The notes: a model not told the origin generated them from the letters alone. Counted from the stretch's first letter, positions 1 through 9,399 are shown. The stretch is 64,000 nt of DNA from Streptomyces sp. PR69 (GCF_026420845.1 NZ_JAOWCB010000010.1:62001-126000); one strand, 5' to 3'. Made by a program: numbers and translations.

Positions 1-1051
1 CGCGGATCTCCATCATCGACAGATTCGGCGAGTCGTCGATGTAGAGCGGGGCCTGCGACACATCCGGCATCCGGCGTGCCAGCCGGGTCCAGTCTTCGTC
101 GGTCATGGTGCCCGAACGCATATGGTGCAGGGCGACCCGCGCCTCCGCGGAGAGCAGACGCATCGCGATCTCGTTGCGGCCCATTTCCAGGGAGAAGATC
201 ACGCTCGGCAGATTGTTCTTGATGGAGCAGGCGCGGGCGAAGTCCAGCGCCAGCGTGGACTTGCCCATGGCCGGACGCGCCGCGATGACGATCATCTGGC
301 CTGGATGCAAGCCGTTCGTCAGGGAGTCGAAGTCCGTGAAACCCGTGGGCACGCCGGTCATCTCACCGCTGCGGGAGCCGATCGCCTCGATCTCGTCGAG
401 GGCGCCCTCCATGATCTCGCCCAGCGGGAGATAGTCCTCGCTGGTGCGCTGCTCGGTGACCGCGTAGATCTCCGCCTGAGCTGAGTTCACGATCTCGTCG
501 ACATCGCCGTCGGCCGCATAGCCCATTTGCGTGATCTTGGTGCCGGCCTCCACCAGTCTGCGCAGGACCGCACGCTCACGCACGATCTCCGCGTAGTACG
601 AGGCATTGGCCGCGGTGGGCACCGTCTGGACCAGGCCATGCAGATAGGGGGCGCCGCCGACCTTGGCGATCTCACCGCGCTTCACGAGCTCCGCGGCCAC
701 GGTGATCGGGTCCGCCGGCTCACCGCGTGCGTAGAGGTCGAGAATCGCCTGATAGACCGTCTCATGGGCGGGCCGGTAGAAGTCCTGGCCCTTGATGATC
801 TCCACGACATCGGCAATGGCGTCCTTGGACAGCAGCATGCCGCCCAGCACGGACTGCTCCGCGTCGAGGTCCTGGGGCGGCACCCGCTCGAACGCTGCCG
901 AGCCGCCGTCCCAGCCATGGTCGACACCGCGCTCGTGCTGGTCCTCACGGCCGGTGCGGCCGTCGCCACGGCGCTGACGGGAAACGGGCAGACGGTCCCC
1001 GGGGCTGCTGCTCTCGGCCCACGGGTCGTCCACAGGCTCGGAAATGCTCAC
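1..1051 (-). CDS. dnaB: Replicative DNA helicase DnaB (5' part; 3' end outside window)
   Basis: Hexameric helicase that unwinds DNA at the replication fork. The reverse strand reads from a GTG at 1051, preceded by a strong GGAGG (about 1058–1064), for 350 codons and runs off the left edge. An acidic/polar N-terminal tail is followed by the DnaB N-terminal domain (PPQDLDAEQSVLGGMLLS, then a YARGEPADPITV segment) and the RecA-like domain with a GKST Walker A at about residue 260 and a FSLEMG motif after it. In this lineage dnaB usually follows the rpsF–ssb–rpsR–rplI operon; here a MATE gene lies between. The C-terminal ATPase half cannot be judged, nor whether an intein is present. Confidence 0.96.
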   Translation of the reverse strand, partial: MSISEPVDDPWAESSSPGDRLPVSRQRRGDGRTGREDQHERGVDHGWDGGSAAFERVPPQDLDAEQSVLGGMLLSKDAIADVVEIIKGQDFYRPAHETVYQAILDLYARGEPADPITVAAELVKRGEIAKVGGAPYLHGLVQTVPTAANASYYAEIVRERAVLRRLVEAGTKITQMGYAADGDVDEIVNSAQAEIYAVTEQRTSEDYLPLGEIMEGALDEIEAIGSRSGEMTGVPTGFTDFDSLTNGLHPGQMIVIAARPAMGKSTLALDFARACSIKNNLPSVIFSLEMGRNEIAMRLLSAEARVALHHMRSGTMTDEDWTRLARRMPDVSQAPLYIDDSPNLSMMEIR

Positions 1052-1485
1052 CGGACCACCTCCTCCCGTCCGCTCCGCGGACCTCGCCGTGCCCCTCTTC
1101 CTACGGCACGACACTGACAAAACGCGCTGCCAGACTCCGCTTCCGGCGCGTCAGGCGACGGTCCACGGTAGGCCCGCGGGCACCGTCAGCCAATCTGGTT
1201 ATCCACAGGCAAGGGGGACAGGGTGTGGATGACGGACCAGATGCTGTGGAGAACATCCGCGAACCTGTGCACGGAGCAGGGGACAGGGCTGTGGACAAAG
1301 TCTCAAGCCTGCCGCCACACCCCATGTGACCTGCACTTTCTCCATCCACCGGCTGTGGGGGAGAAAAACTTTCCCGACTGGACCAAGATCAGAACAAACG
1401 GCGCACAGCAGTTGCCGCACCGACCCGCAAAGTAAGGGCTGATAGTTGGTTGCATCTATTACCTGTGGAAGATTAGATTGCCGCC
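1052..1485. promoter_or_regulatory. Divergent dnaB/MATE intergenic region with DnaA-box cluster
   Basis: This 434-bp gap between divergent dnaB and the MATE gene holds no convincing gene. It contains a perfect TTATCCACA at 1199–1207, a TTGTCCACA on the reverse strand at 1290–1298, a TTCTCCACA on the reverse strand at 1245–1253, and a weaker reverse match at 1224–1232. Such 9-mers are DnaA binding sites. Clustering upstream of dnaB suggests that DnaA regulates dnaB or is titrated here. This is inference from sequence only. Confidence 0.6.
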
Positions 1486-2823
1486 ATGACCCAGGCCCCC
1501 GAGCTGCCCAAGGAACGCCGCCGCCGGCACGACCGAGAGATCATCGCGCTCGCCGTCCCCGCCTTCGGCGCCCTGGTCTCCGAACCGCTCTTCGTGATGG
1601 CCGACAGCGCCATCATCGGCCACCTCGGCACCACTCAGCTCGCAGGCCTGGGCGTAGCGGCAGCCCTGCTGATGACCGCCGTCAACGTCTTCGTCTTCCT
1701 TGCGTATGCGACCACCGCAGCCGTCGCCCGCCGTGTCGGCGCCGGCGATCTGGCCTCCGCCATCCGCCAGGGCATGGACGGCGTCTGGCTTGCCCTGCTG
1801 CTCGGCGTCGCGGCCGTCGCCGTCGCACTGCCCACCGCGCCCTGGCTGGTGCACGCCTTCGGAGCCTCGGACACCGCGGCCCCCTATGCGATCACCTATC
1901 TGCGCATCTCCAGCCTCGGCATCCCCGCCATGCTGACAGTCCTGGCGGCCACCGGCGTGCTGCGCGGTCTGCAGAACACCCGGACTCCCCTCTACGTCGC
2001 CATCGGCGGTTTCGCATCGAACGCCGCCCTGAACGCACTGCTCGTCTACGGCGCGGGCCTGGGCATCGCCGGGTCCGCCTGGGGGACCGTCATCGCCCAG
2101 TGCGCAATGGCCATCGCCTATCTCATCGTCGTGGTCCGCGGAGCACGGCAGCACGGCGCCTCGCTCCGGCCGGATGCCGCAGGCATCCGTGCGAGCGCTC
2201 AGGCCGGCGTTCCACTGTTGATCCGCACCCTGTCGATTCGGGCTGTACTGATGATCGCCACCGCGGTGGCGGCACGGCTCGGGGACGTCGACATCGCCGC
2301 CCATCAGATCGTGCTGTCCCTGTGGAGCCTGCTCGCCTTCGCGCTCGACGCCATCGCCATCGCAGGCCAGGCGATCATCGGGCGGTATCTGGGGGCAGGG
2401 GACGCCGCGGGCGCACGGCAGGCCTGTCGACGAATGGTCGAATGGGGTGTGGCAGCCGGGCTGGTGCTGGGGCTGCTGGTGGCGGGCTCACGACCGCTCT
2501 TCATTCCGCTGTTCACCAGCGACCCCGCTGTCTACGACACCCTGCTGCCGGTGCTCCTGGTCGTCGCTGTCAGCCAACCGATCGCAGGTGTCGTCTTCGT
2601 TCTCGACGGCGTGCTGATGGGCGCTGGGGACGGGCCCTATCTGGCCGGGGCCATGCTGGTGACCCTCGCCGTATTCGCACCGGTCGCACTGCTGGTCCCC
2701 GCGTTCGGCGGCGGGCTGACCGCACTGTGGTGGGCCATGGCGCTGATGATGGCGGTGCGCATGCTGACCTTGTGGTGGCGTACCCGCTCCGGACTCTGGA
2801 TCGTGACCGGTGCGACGCGGTAG
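1486..2823 (+). CDS. MATE family efflux transporter (DinF-like)
   Basis: A 445-residue integral membrane protein expected to export cationic drugs or metabolites by Na+ or H+ antiport. About twelve hydrophobic segments form two similar halves; the first begins at about residue 23 with the MATE-typical ALAVPAFGALVSEPLF, followed by ADSAIIGHLG. The second half opens with an IRTLSIRAVLMIATAVAARLG segment at about 240, and the typical DIAAHQI motif occurs at about residue 268. Length is normal for the family. The ATG at 1486 has no strong Shine–Dalgarno. It is a single-gene unit, divergent from dnaB and convergent with rplI, with a shared terminator between. The substrate cannot be predicted. Confidence 0.92.
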   Translation: MTQAPELPKERRRRHDREIIALAVPAFGALVSEPLFVMADSAIIGHLGTTQLAGLGVAAALLMTAVNVFVFLAYATTAAVARRVGAGDLASAIRQGMDGVWLALLLGVAAVAVALPTAPWLVHAFGASDTAAPYAITYLRISSLGIPAMLTVLAATGVLRGLQNTRTPLYVAIGGFASNAALNALLVYGAGLGIAGSAWGTVIAQCAMAIAYLIVVVRGARQHGASLRPDAAGIRASAQAGVPLLIRTLSIRAVLMIATAVAARLGDVDIAAHQIVLSLWSLLAFALDAIAIAGQAIIGRYLGAGDAAGARQACRRMVEWGVAAGLVLGLLVAGSRPLFIPLFTSDPAVYDTLLPVLLVVAVSQPIAGVVFVLDGVLMGAGDGPYLAGAMLVTLAVFAPVALLVPAFGGGLTALWWAMALMMAVRMLTLWWRTRSGLWIVTGATR

Positions 2824-2855
2824 CGCTGAGGGCCTCACGGCAGCCATCTCGCGAC

Positions 2856-2869
2856 GTTTCACGTGAAAC
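2856..2869. promoter_or_regulatory. parS site
   Basis: A perfect 14-bp palindrome GTTTCACGTGAAAC, the Streptomyces ParB binding site used in origin segregation. It lies between the convergent ends of the MATE gene and rplI. Confidence 0.9.
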
Positions 2870-2914
2870 AACGCAGAGAGGCAACGCACAGCAGACAACT
2901 CACACAGCGACGCA

Positions 2915-2947
2915 AAAGGGGCCGCACTCCAAGAGTGCGGCCCCTTT
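2915..2947. terminator. Bidirectional terminator between MATE gene and rplI
   Basis: A perfect 15-bp GC-rich stem (2915–2929 with 2933–2947) and a 3-nt loop, with A-run and T-run at the outer edges. It suits convergent genes ending on both sides. Confidence 0.85.
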
Positions 2948-2971
2948 CGGCTGCAAACGTCAGGCGCTCAC

Positions 2972-3418
2972 TCAGGCGGCGATGACCTCGACGCCGAGAG
3001 TCGCGGCGACCTCGGGGTGCAGACGCACGGACACCTGGTGCGAGCCCAGGGTCTTGATCGGCGAACCGAGCTCGACACGGCGCTTGTCGACCTTCGGGCC
3101 ACCGGCAGCCTCAATCGCCGAAGCGATGTCGGCCGGAGTGACGGAGCCGAAGAGACGACCGGCGTCGCCGGAGCGAACAGCCAGACGCACCTTGACGGCC
3201 TCAAGCTGAGCCTTGATCTGGTTGGCCTGCTCGATGGTCGCGATCTCGTGGATCTTGCGGGCGCGGCGGATCTGCGCCACGTCCTTCTCGCCGCCCTTGG
3301 TCCAGCGGATCGCGAAGTTCCGCGGGATCAGGTAGTTGCGAGCGTAGCCGTCCTTGACGTCGACGACGTCGCCAGCGGTGCCGAGGCCGGAGACCTCGTG
3401 GGTGAGGATGATCTTCAT
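2972..3418 (-). CDS. rplI: 50S ribosomal protein L9
   Basis: Large-subunit protein that binds 23S rRNA near the base of the L1 stalk. The 148-residue product begins [19 protein letters not shown] and keeps the L9 signature [17 protein letters not shown] at about residues 15–32, then the long central helix and C-terminal domain. Length is typical. It is the last gene of the leftward rpsF–ssb–rpsR–rplI operon, 18 nt after rpsR, with a good GGAGAGGGT Shine–Dalgarno before the ATG. Confidence 0.98.
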   Translation of the reverse strand: MKIILTHEVSGLGTAGDVVDVKDGYARNYLIPRNFAIRWTKGGEKDVAQIRRARKIHEIATIEQANQIKAQLEAVKVRLAVRSGDAGRLFGSVTPADIASAIEAAGGPKVDKRRVELGSPIKTLGSHQVSVRLHPEVAATLGVEVIAA

Positions 3419-3436
3419 ATGCCGGTCACCCTCTCC

Positions 3437-3673
3437 TTAGCGCGCGGTGGACGTGTAGGGCAGCAGTGCCATCTCACGGCTGTTCTTGACGGCCGTGGCG
3501 ACGTCACGCTGGTGCTGCGTGCAGTTGCCGGTGACGCGGCGGGCACGGATCTTGCCGCGGTCGGAAATGAACTTCCGCAGCATGTTCGTGTCCTTGTAGT
3601 CCACGTACGCGGTCTTGTCCTTGCAGAATGCGCAGACCTTCTTCTTCGGCTTGCGCACAGGCGGCTTCGCCAT
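3437..3673 (-). CDS. rpsR: 30S ribosomal protein S18 (cysteine-containing form)
   Basis: Small-subunit protein that pairs with S6 on the platform. The 78 residues start [17 protein letters not shown] and hold the S18 core ([18 protein letters not shown], then RRVTGNC). CAFC plus the later Cys indicates the zinc-ligand-containing form rather than the cysteine-free paralogue that streptomycetes express under zinc starvation. It is the third gene of the operon. Confidence 0.97.
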   Translation of the reverse strand: MAKPPVRKPKKKVCAFCKDKTAYVDYKDTNMLRKFISDRGKIRARRVTGNCTQHQRDVATAVKNSREMALLPYTSTAR

Positions 3674-3744
3674 GGTGTATCTCCTGTGTGATCAAGAAGT
3701 GGGGGTACGAGCTGCCCCGGAGCCCCTGAGGGGCCCAGGACCCC

Positions 3745-4341
<597 letters not shown>

Positions 4342-4415
4342 GGATGAACCTCTCGGCGGGGATTGCTTCTGGCTGCTTGCTGCTACTCGGGCCCGATGAC
4401 CTCTGAGCTAGGCGC

Positions 4416-4706
4416 TCAGTGGGTCTCGGGACGGAGGACCTTGGTCCGGAGGACCGACTCGTTCAGGTTCATCTGGCGGTCGAGCTCCTTGACGACCGCA
4501 GGCTCGGCCTGCAGGTCGATGACCGAGTAGATGCCCTCGGGCTTCTTCTTGATCTCGTAAGCGAGACGACGACGGCCCCAGGTGTCGACCTTCTCCACCT
4601 TTCCGTTGCCCTCGCGGACGACGGAGAGGAAGTTCTCGATCAGCGGGGAGACAGCGCGCTCCTCGAGATCGGGGTCGAGGATGACCATCACCTCGTAGTG
4701 ACGCAT
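4416..4706 (-). CDS. rpsF: 30S ribosomal protein S6
   Basis: Partner of S18 on the 30S platform. The 96 residues begin [19 protein letters not shown] and contain [20 protein letters not shown]. The ATG at 4706 is chosen because GGAGGTGGGTT directly precedes it; an in-frame ATG at 4739 is poorer and would add 11 atypical residues. It is the first gene of the leftward rpsF–ssb–rpsR–rplI operon. Confidence 0.97.
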   Translation of the reverse strand: MRHYEVMVILDPDLEERAVSPLIENFLSVVREGNGKVEKVDTWGRRRLAYEIKKKPEGIYSVIDLQAEPAVVKELDRQMNLNESVLRTKVLRPETH

Positions 4707-5027
4707 GTGTAACCCACCTCCTTTGGACTCAGCGGCCACGGTCGTTCCGTGGCAGGAGGGTCGTGATGCGTTGGCACCGATGTCTGACGAGTAAAACAGC
4801 CGCCACTGACAATCCGGTCTGACGAGCCCCGGCCGACCGTCGCGGTCGGGTCGGGTTCAGCTCTCGGAATCGCGTTTCCGGCCTGGACAGACACCAGTGC
4901 AGAACGTACACAGTACCCGCCGACCCGCTTCCGGTTGAAATCCGCAGGCTGGCGGACGCAATCTGTACACATCGGGTGTGCGCGGCGCTACAGTGCGCCG
5001 CGCTCCGGCTACGCCAGGAGGTGCCTC
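4707..5027. other. Intergenic region with promoters for rpsF and the 5028 gene
   Basis: About 320 bp between divergent genes with no supported gene. It should hold the promoter and leader of the ribosomal-protein operon. A G/C-rich inverted stretch near 4825–4860 could form structure in the rpsF leader, but no specific leader family can be assigned by eye. Confidence 0.4.
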
Positions 5028-5336
5028 ATGGCACAGACAATGCGTCCCTCCGGATCTCTGCTCGCCACGGACGGCAAGCCCCACCCCGTCCAGGACACCC
5101 TCATGGTCGTGACACTGCTGCTCGGCGCGCTGTCCTTCACATCGGCACAGTTCCACGATCTGCATCTGCTCAGCTCGTGGTCGGGGCTCGTGGGCATCCT
5201 CACCGGGGCGTACGGGCAGTACATCTCGGCGACCACGCGCGAGCGCTTCCTGCTGATCATCGGGCTCGGCGCGTCCGCCGTGGGGTTCTTCCTCGGCATG
5301 GCACACGGCGGACTCTTCGGCGGGGTCATCGGCTGA
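5028..5336 (+). CDS. Small hypothetical membrane protein
   Basis: A 102-residue protein of unknown function. After a polar N-terminus (MAQTMRPSGSLLATDGKPHP) there are about three hydrophobic stretches: DTLMVVTLLLGALSF at about 23–38, a middle SGLVGILTGAYGQYI, and LLIIGLGASAVGFFLGMAHGGLF near the C-terminus. The ATG at 5028 is chosen for its AGGAG at 5016–5020; an upstream in-frame ATG at 4935 lacks a ribosome site. It is divergent from rpsF and appears monocistronic. It is conserved in position in Streptomyces to my knowledge, but without a known role. Confidence 0.8.
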   Translation: MAQTMRPSGSLLATDGKPHPVQDTLMVVTLLLGALSFTSAQFHDLHLLSSWSGLVGILTGAYGQYISATTRERFLLIIGLGASAVGFFLGMAHGGLFGGVIG

Positions 5337-5396
5337 CGCCCCGGCGAATGTCTGCGCTGGCAGCAGGCGACGGGCAACCGCAACCGGCAACCTGAG

Positions 5397-5405
5397 TTAT
5401 CCACA
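5397..5405 (+). promoter_or_regulatory. Isolated perfect DnaA box
   Basis: TTATCCACA, identical to the strong DnaA 9-mer, in the gap about 95 nt before the femX-like gene. No second box is adjacent, so it may be chance or a DnaA control site. Confidence 0.45.
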
Positions 5406-5499
5406 GGCCATTCGGGGCGCTCTCCCCGCCCAGTAGGCTTCGGCACGAGAGCCGGAGCCCCTGACCCATGGGGACACACCAGCCGAGGAGCGCCCCGCA

Positions 5500-6618
5500 A
5501 TGAGCCTGACCCTGAGGACCATCAGCCGTGAGCAGCATCTGGCGTATATCCAGAGCCTGCCCTCGGCCAGTCACTGCCAGGTCCCGGCATGGGCGGACGT
5601 GAAGACCGAGTGGCGTTCGGAGAATCTGGGCTGGTTCGACAAGCACGATCAGCTCGTGGGCGCGGGCCTGGTGCTCTACCGGCAGCTACCCAAGATCAAG
5701 CGCTATCTCGCGTACCTCCCCGAGGGCCCCGTCATCAACTGGTACGCCCCGAACCTCGAGGACTGGCTGCAGCCGATGCTGGCCCACCTCAAGCAGCAGG
5801 GCGCCTTCTCCGTGAAGATGGGCCCCCCGGTGGTCATCCGGCGGTGGAACGCCGCAGCGATCAAGGCCGGCATCCAGGACCCGGATGTGAAGCGCCTCCG
5901 GGATGTCGAGGCGACGCACATCGAGCCGCGCGCCTTCGAGGTGTCCGACCGGCTGCGCAAGATGGGCTGGCAGCAGGGAGAGGACGGCGGCGCCGGCTTC
6001 GGCGACGTCCAGCCGCGCTATGTCTTCCAGGTGCCGCTCGCCGACCGCTCGCTCGACGATGTCCAGAAGGGCTTCAACCAGCTGTGGCGGCGCAATATCA
6101 AGAAGGCCGACAAGGCGGGCGTCGAGGTCGTCCAGGGCGGCTATGACGACCTCGCCGAGTGGCAGCGGCTCTATGAGGTGACCGCCGAGCGCGACCGCTT
6201 CCGGCCCCGCCCGCTGTCGTACTTCCAGCGGATGTGGACCGTCCTCAACGCCGAGGACCCCAACCGCATGCGTCTGTACTTCGCTCGCCACGAAGGGGAG
6301 AACGTGGCCGCGGCGACCATGCTGATCGTCGGTGGACACGTCTGGTACTCATACGGCGCCTCGGCCAACCACAAGCGCGAGGTCCGTCCGTCGAACGCGA
6401 TGCAGTGGCGGATGCTGCGCGATGCGTACGCGATGGGGGCCACTGTCTACGACCTGCGCGGAATCAGCGACTCCCTGGACGAGACCGACCACCTCTTCGG
6501 ACTGATCCAGTTCAAGGTCGGCACCGGCGGCGAGGCCGTCGAGTACGTGGGCGAGTGGGACTTCCCGCTCAACAAGCTGCTCCACAAGGCGCTGGACATG
6601 TATATGTCCCGCCGCTGA
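5500..6618 (+). CDS. femX: FemX/FemA-type peptidoglycan interpeptide transferase
   Basis: A predicted tRNA-dependent transferase that adds the first glycine of the cross-bridge to lipid II (established for Streptomyces FemX). The 372-residue protein has the Fem double GNAT-like fold: an N-terminal half with CQVPAWADVKTEW at about 27–39 and YLAYLPEGPVINW, then FNQLWRRNIKKADKAGV at about 190–206 and a second half with ERDRFRPRPLSYF and YDLRGISDSLDETDHLFGL near the end. No tRNA-synthetase-like coiled-coil insertion is evident. The ATG has GAGGAG upstream. A 60-nt gap to the alanine racemase-like gene suggests one operon for wall precursors. Confidence 0.88.
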   Translation: MSLTLRTISREQHLAYIQSLPSASHCQVPAWADVKTEWRSENLGWFDKHDQLVGAGLVLYRQLPKIKRYLAYLPEGPVINWYAPNLEDWLQPMLAHLKQQGAFSVKMGPPVVIRRWNAAAIKAGIQDPDVKRLRDVEATHIEPRAFEVSDRLRKMGWQQGEDGGAGFGDVQPRYVFQVPLADRSLDDVQKGFNQLWRRNIKKADKAGVEVVQGGYDDLAEWQRLYEVTAERDRFRPRPLSYFQRMWTVLNAEDPNRMRLYFARHEGENVAAATMLIVGGHVWYSYGASANHKREVRPSNAMQWRMLRDAYAMGATVYDLRGISDSLDETDHLFGLIQFKVGTGGEAVEYVGEWDFPLNKLLHKALDMYMSRR

Positions 6619-6678
6619 CCGCGGCACAGCCCCCTCTAGTCTGAACATTCCCGACACATCAGAGAGGTACCGGACCGC

Positions 6679-7710
6679 ATGGCGCTCTCCCTCTACGTCG
6701 ACACCGCGCGCTGGCGGGCGCACCAGAAGTCCGTGATCGACCAGTTCCCCGGGCTGGTCCCCGTGTGCAAGGGCAATGGCTATGGCTTCGGCCATGAGCG
6801 GCTCGCCGAGGAGACGACGCGCTTCGGGGCCAACCTGCTCGCCGTGGGCACCACCTACGAGGCGGCGCGGATCAAGGACTGGTTCAGTGGGGATCTGCTG
6901 GTGCTGACCCCCTTCCGGCGCGGCGAAGAACCGGTTCCGCTGCCGGACCGCGTGGTGCGCTCGGTCTCCTCCGTCGACGGTGTGCACGCCCTGGTGGGGG
7001 CGCGTGTCGTCATCGAGTGCATGAGCACCATGAAGCGCCACGGCGTCACCGAGCAGGACCTCGGACAGCTCCAGTCGGCCATCGAGGACGTACGGCTGGA
7101 AGGCTTCGCGCTGCATCTGCCGCTCGACCGCACGGACGGCTCGGACGCGGTCGAGGAGGTCATCACCTGGATGGACCGGCTGCGGGCCGCCCGGCTGCCG
7201 CTGCACACCATGTTCGTCAGCCATCTCAAGGCCGAGGAGCAGCAGCGGCTGCATCAGCAGTTCCCGCAGACCCGCTTCCGTGCGCGCATCGGCACCCGGC
7301 TCTGGCTCGGCGACCATGACGCGACCGAGTACCGGGGCTCGGTGCTCGATGTGACCCGTGTGGCCAAGGGCGACCGCTTCGGCTACCGGCAGCAGAAGGC
7401 GGCGTCGGACGGCTGGCTCGTCGTGGTGGCGGGGGGCACCTCCCATGGCGTCGGCCTGGAGGCGCCGAAGGCGCTGCACGGCGTGATGCCGCGCGCGAAG
7501 GGCGTGGCGAGGGCCGGTCTGGCGACGGTGAACCGCAATCTGTCGCCGTTCGTGTGGGCGGGCAAGCAGCGCTGGTTCGCCGAGCCGCCGCATATGCAGG
7601 TGTCGATCCTCTTCGTGCCGTCGGATGCGCCGGAGCCCAAGGTCGGCGACGAGCTGGTGGCGCATCTGCGGCATACGACGACGCAGTTCGACCGGCTCGT
7701 GGACCACTGA
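6679..7710 (+). CDS. Alanine racemase-like PLP-dependent protein
   Basis: The 343-residue protein carries the alanine racemase PLP motif as VCKGNGYGFGHERLAEE at about residues 30–46, where the Lys would bind PLP. The barrel (ALHLPLDRTDGSD, TMFVSHLKAEEQQRLHQQF, FRARIGTRLWLGD) is followed by a shortened C-terminal part containing KGDRFGYRQQ, similar to the GD-x-x-GYG motif. It is shorter and more divergent than housekeeping Alr, so racemase activity and substrate are uncertain. Its position behind femX and ahead of a class A PBP points to wall biosynthesis. The start ATG has GAGAGG upstream. Confidence 0.75.
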   Translation: MALSLYVDTARWRAHQKSVIDQFPGLVPVCKGNGYGFGHERLAEETTRFGANLLAVGTTYEAARIKDWFSGDLLVLTPFRRGEEPVPLPDRVVRSVSSVDGVHALVGARVVIECMSTMKRHGVTEQDLGQLQSAIEDVRLEGFALHLPLDRTDGSDAVEEVITWMDRLRAARLPLHTMFVSHLKAEEQQRLHQQFPQTRFRARIGTRLWLGDHDATEYRGSVLDVTRVAKGDRFGYRQQKAASDGWLVVVAGGTSHGVGLEAPKALHGVMPRAKGVARAGLATVNRNLSPFVWAGKQRWFAEPPHMQVSILFVPSDAPEPKVGDELVAHLRHTTTQFDRLVDH

Positions 7711-7761
7711 CCCCACCACTGACCCCACCACTGACCCCACCGCTGACCCGACCGCTGGTCC
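7704..7761. repeat. 12-bp tandem repeat over the racemase-like stop codon
   Basis: The unit CCACTGACCCCA occurs three times exactly (7704–7739), then once with two changes and once as a partial copy. The first unit contains the TGA stop (7708–7710), so TGA recurs in every unit in the same frame. It looks like a slippage array rather than a protein or CRISPR repeat. Confidence 0.85.
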
Positions 7762-7766
7762 ACCGG

Positions 7767-7799
7767 GGAGTGGGGGACGCTTAGCGCGTCCCCCACTCC
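7767..7799. terminator. Bidirectional terminator overlapping the end of the GT87-like gene
   Basis: A perfect 14-bp stem (7767–7780 with 7786–7799) and a 5-nt loop. The loop carries the TAA stop of the reverse-strand gene, so one arm is coding sequence for its last residues. It serves the convergent racemase-like gene as well. Confidence 0.85.
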
Positions 7800-9286
7800 A
7801 CCCGGACGCCGTCCGCCGTGTGAGGCGCCTGGCGCGGATCGCGTTCCGCGGCTCTGCCCAGGACGAAGACATCCTCCGCGCCGTCGAGCACCCCGCCCGA
7901 GGGGTCGTCCGACCCGTCCCTGCGCACGCCGTCCCGTTCCGGCTTGAGAATGTCCCGTACCACCACGGCGCACAGATACAGGGTGCCCAGCAGATGCAGG
8001 GCGATCGCGATCTGGTAGCCCTCGGGCGGCAGTCCCTGGTGCTTCTCGCTCGTCGTATAGGCGAGGTACATCCAGATGCCCAGGAAGTACACGACCTCGC
8101 AGGCCTGCCACACCAGGAAGTCCCGCCAGCGCGGTCGGGCCAGCGCGGCGAGCGGGATCAGCCACAGCACGTACTGCGGTGAGTAGACCTTGTTGGTGAG
8201 GATGAACGCGGCCACCACAAGGAAGGCGAGCTGGGCGAGACGCGGCCGGCGCGGCGCGGTCAGGGCCAGCGCCGCGATGCCCCCGCAGGCCAGCAGCATC
8301 AGCACCATGGCGTAGGCGTTGACCGACTCGACCTCGATGCCCCTGCCCGTGCGCTGGGTGATGATCAGCCAGAAGGAGCCGAAGTCGATCTGACGCTCCT
8401 GACTGAAGGTGTAGAACTTCTTCCAGCCGTCCGGCGCCAGGGCCATCACCGGCAGATTCACCGCCAGCCACGCTCCGGCGGCTCCCAGGAACGCGGTGGC
8501 GAACTCCCGCCACTTCCCGGCGCGCCAGCACAGCAGCAGCAGCGGTCCCAGCAGCAGCGCCGGATAGAGCTTGGCAGCGGTGGCCAGGCCGATGAGGACG
8601 CCAAAGGCAAGCGCGCGGCCGCGCGACCACATCAGCAGCGCCGCGGCGGTGAGGGCGACGGCCAGCAGATCCCAGTTGATGGTCGCGGTGAGCGCGAAGG
8701 CGGGCGCCAGAGCCACCAGCAGTGCGTCCCAGGGGCGGCGGCGGTGTGTGCGGGCGACGCACACGGCGATGACCGCGGCACAGGCCATCAGCATGCCCGC
8801 GTTGATCATCCAGTACATCTGCTCCTGGCTCTTCAGATCGCCGCCCGGAATGCCCAGCCAGGACGCCGCATCGTTGATCCAGGACGCGACCTGCATAAAC
8901 AGGCCGGTCAGCACGGGGTACTCGAGATACTCCATATCGCCGGGCAGTCGGTCGAAGTACGGGATGAGCCCGTCGGAGAATCCACGGCCGAGGTAAAGGT
9001 GCGGAATGTCCGAATAGCAGGCGTGTGTGTACTGGGAGCTGGCACCCCGGAACCACGCCCAGTTGTAACAGGGCAGCTTCTGCACCATCCCGAGGGCGAA
9101 CATCCCGATGGCGACCAGCGCGACGACGCGCACGGGGGTCAGCCGGCCGTTGCCGCCGCGCCTGGCCCAGCGGCCCGCAGGGCCGCCGATCAGCTCGCTG
9201 CCGGCCGCGGCGATCTCGTCCCGCCGGGTGGGGCGCACCTCGGGCCGGTCCTTGGTCGTCGGGCTCGTTCTCTCCGCGCTGGGCAT
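7781..9286 (-). CDS. GT87-like polytopic membrane glycosyltransferase
   Basis: About 501 residues with roughly ten hydrophobic segments, resembling actinobacterial polyprenyl-phosphomannose-dependent transferases (GT87/DUF2029). After a cytoplasmic N-terminus come VRVVALVAIGMFALGMVQKLPC, a GLIPYFDRLPGDMEYLEYPVL loop with acidic residues as expected at the active site, FGVLIGLATAAKLYPALLLGPLLLL and ILTNKVYSPQYVLWLIPL, all typical of the family. The start at 9286 (MPSAERT) is chosen for AGGA about 8 nt before it; an in-frame ATG at 9295 and another at 9346 are possible. It lies downstream of the class A PBP, same strand, so probably an envelope operon. Confidence 0.82.
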   Translation of the reverse strand: MPSAERTSPTTKDRPEVRPTRRDEIAAAGSELIGGPAGRWARRGGNGRLTPVRVVALVAIGMFALGMVQKLPCYNWAWFRGASSQYTHACYSDIPHLYLGRGFSDGLIPYFDRLPGDMEYLEYPVLTGLFMQVASWINDAASWLGIPGGDLKSQEQMYWMINAGMLMACAAVIAVCVARTHRRRPWDALLVALAPAFALTATINWDLLAVALTAAALLMWSRGRALAFGVLIGLATAAKLYPALLLGPLLLLCWRAGKWREFATAFLGAAGAWLAVNLPVMALAPDGWKKFYTFSQERQIDFGSFWLIITQRTGRGIEVESVNAYAMVLMLLACGGIAALALTAPRRPRLAQLAFLVVAAFILTNKVYSPQYVLWLIPLAALARPRWRDFLVWQACEVVYFLGIWMYLAYTTSEKHQGLPPEGYQIAIALHLLGTLYLCAVVVRDILKPERDGVRRDGSDDPSGGVLDGAEDVFVLGRAAERDPRQAPHTADGVRVEWGTR

Positions 9287-9399
9287 GCTGCACATCCTGC
9301 CGTACGAATCAGGGGATACGGCGAGGGCCGCCGTGCCCGGGCGCACAGGGCTGTGCGTCCGGGCACGGCGGCCCTTCGTCGGCCAGGCGCCGGCGGCGG

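Noticed and set aside
1446-3209. Forward frame of 587 codons over the MATE gene
   Set aside because: Arg/Pro/Ala-rich shadow of the MATE frame, and it runs through the terminator and the opposite rplI gene.
7704-7761. Possible CRISPR-like array
   Set aside because: Units are 12 bp, directly abutting and without spacers, with no cas genes nearby; it is a simple tandem repeat.
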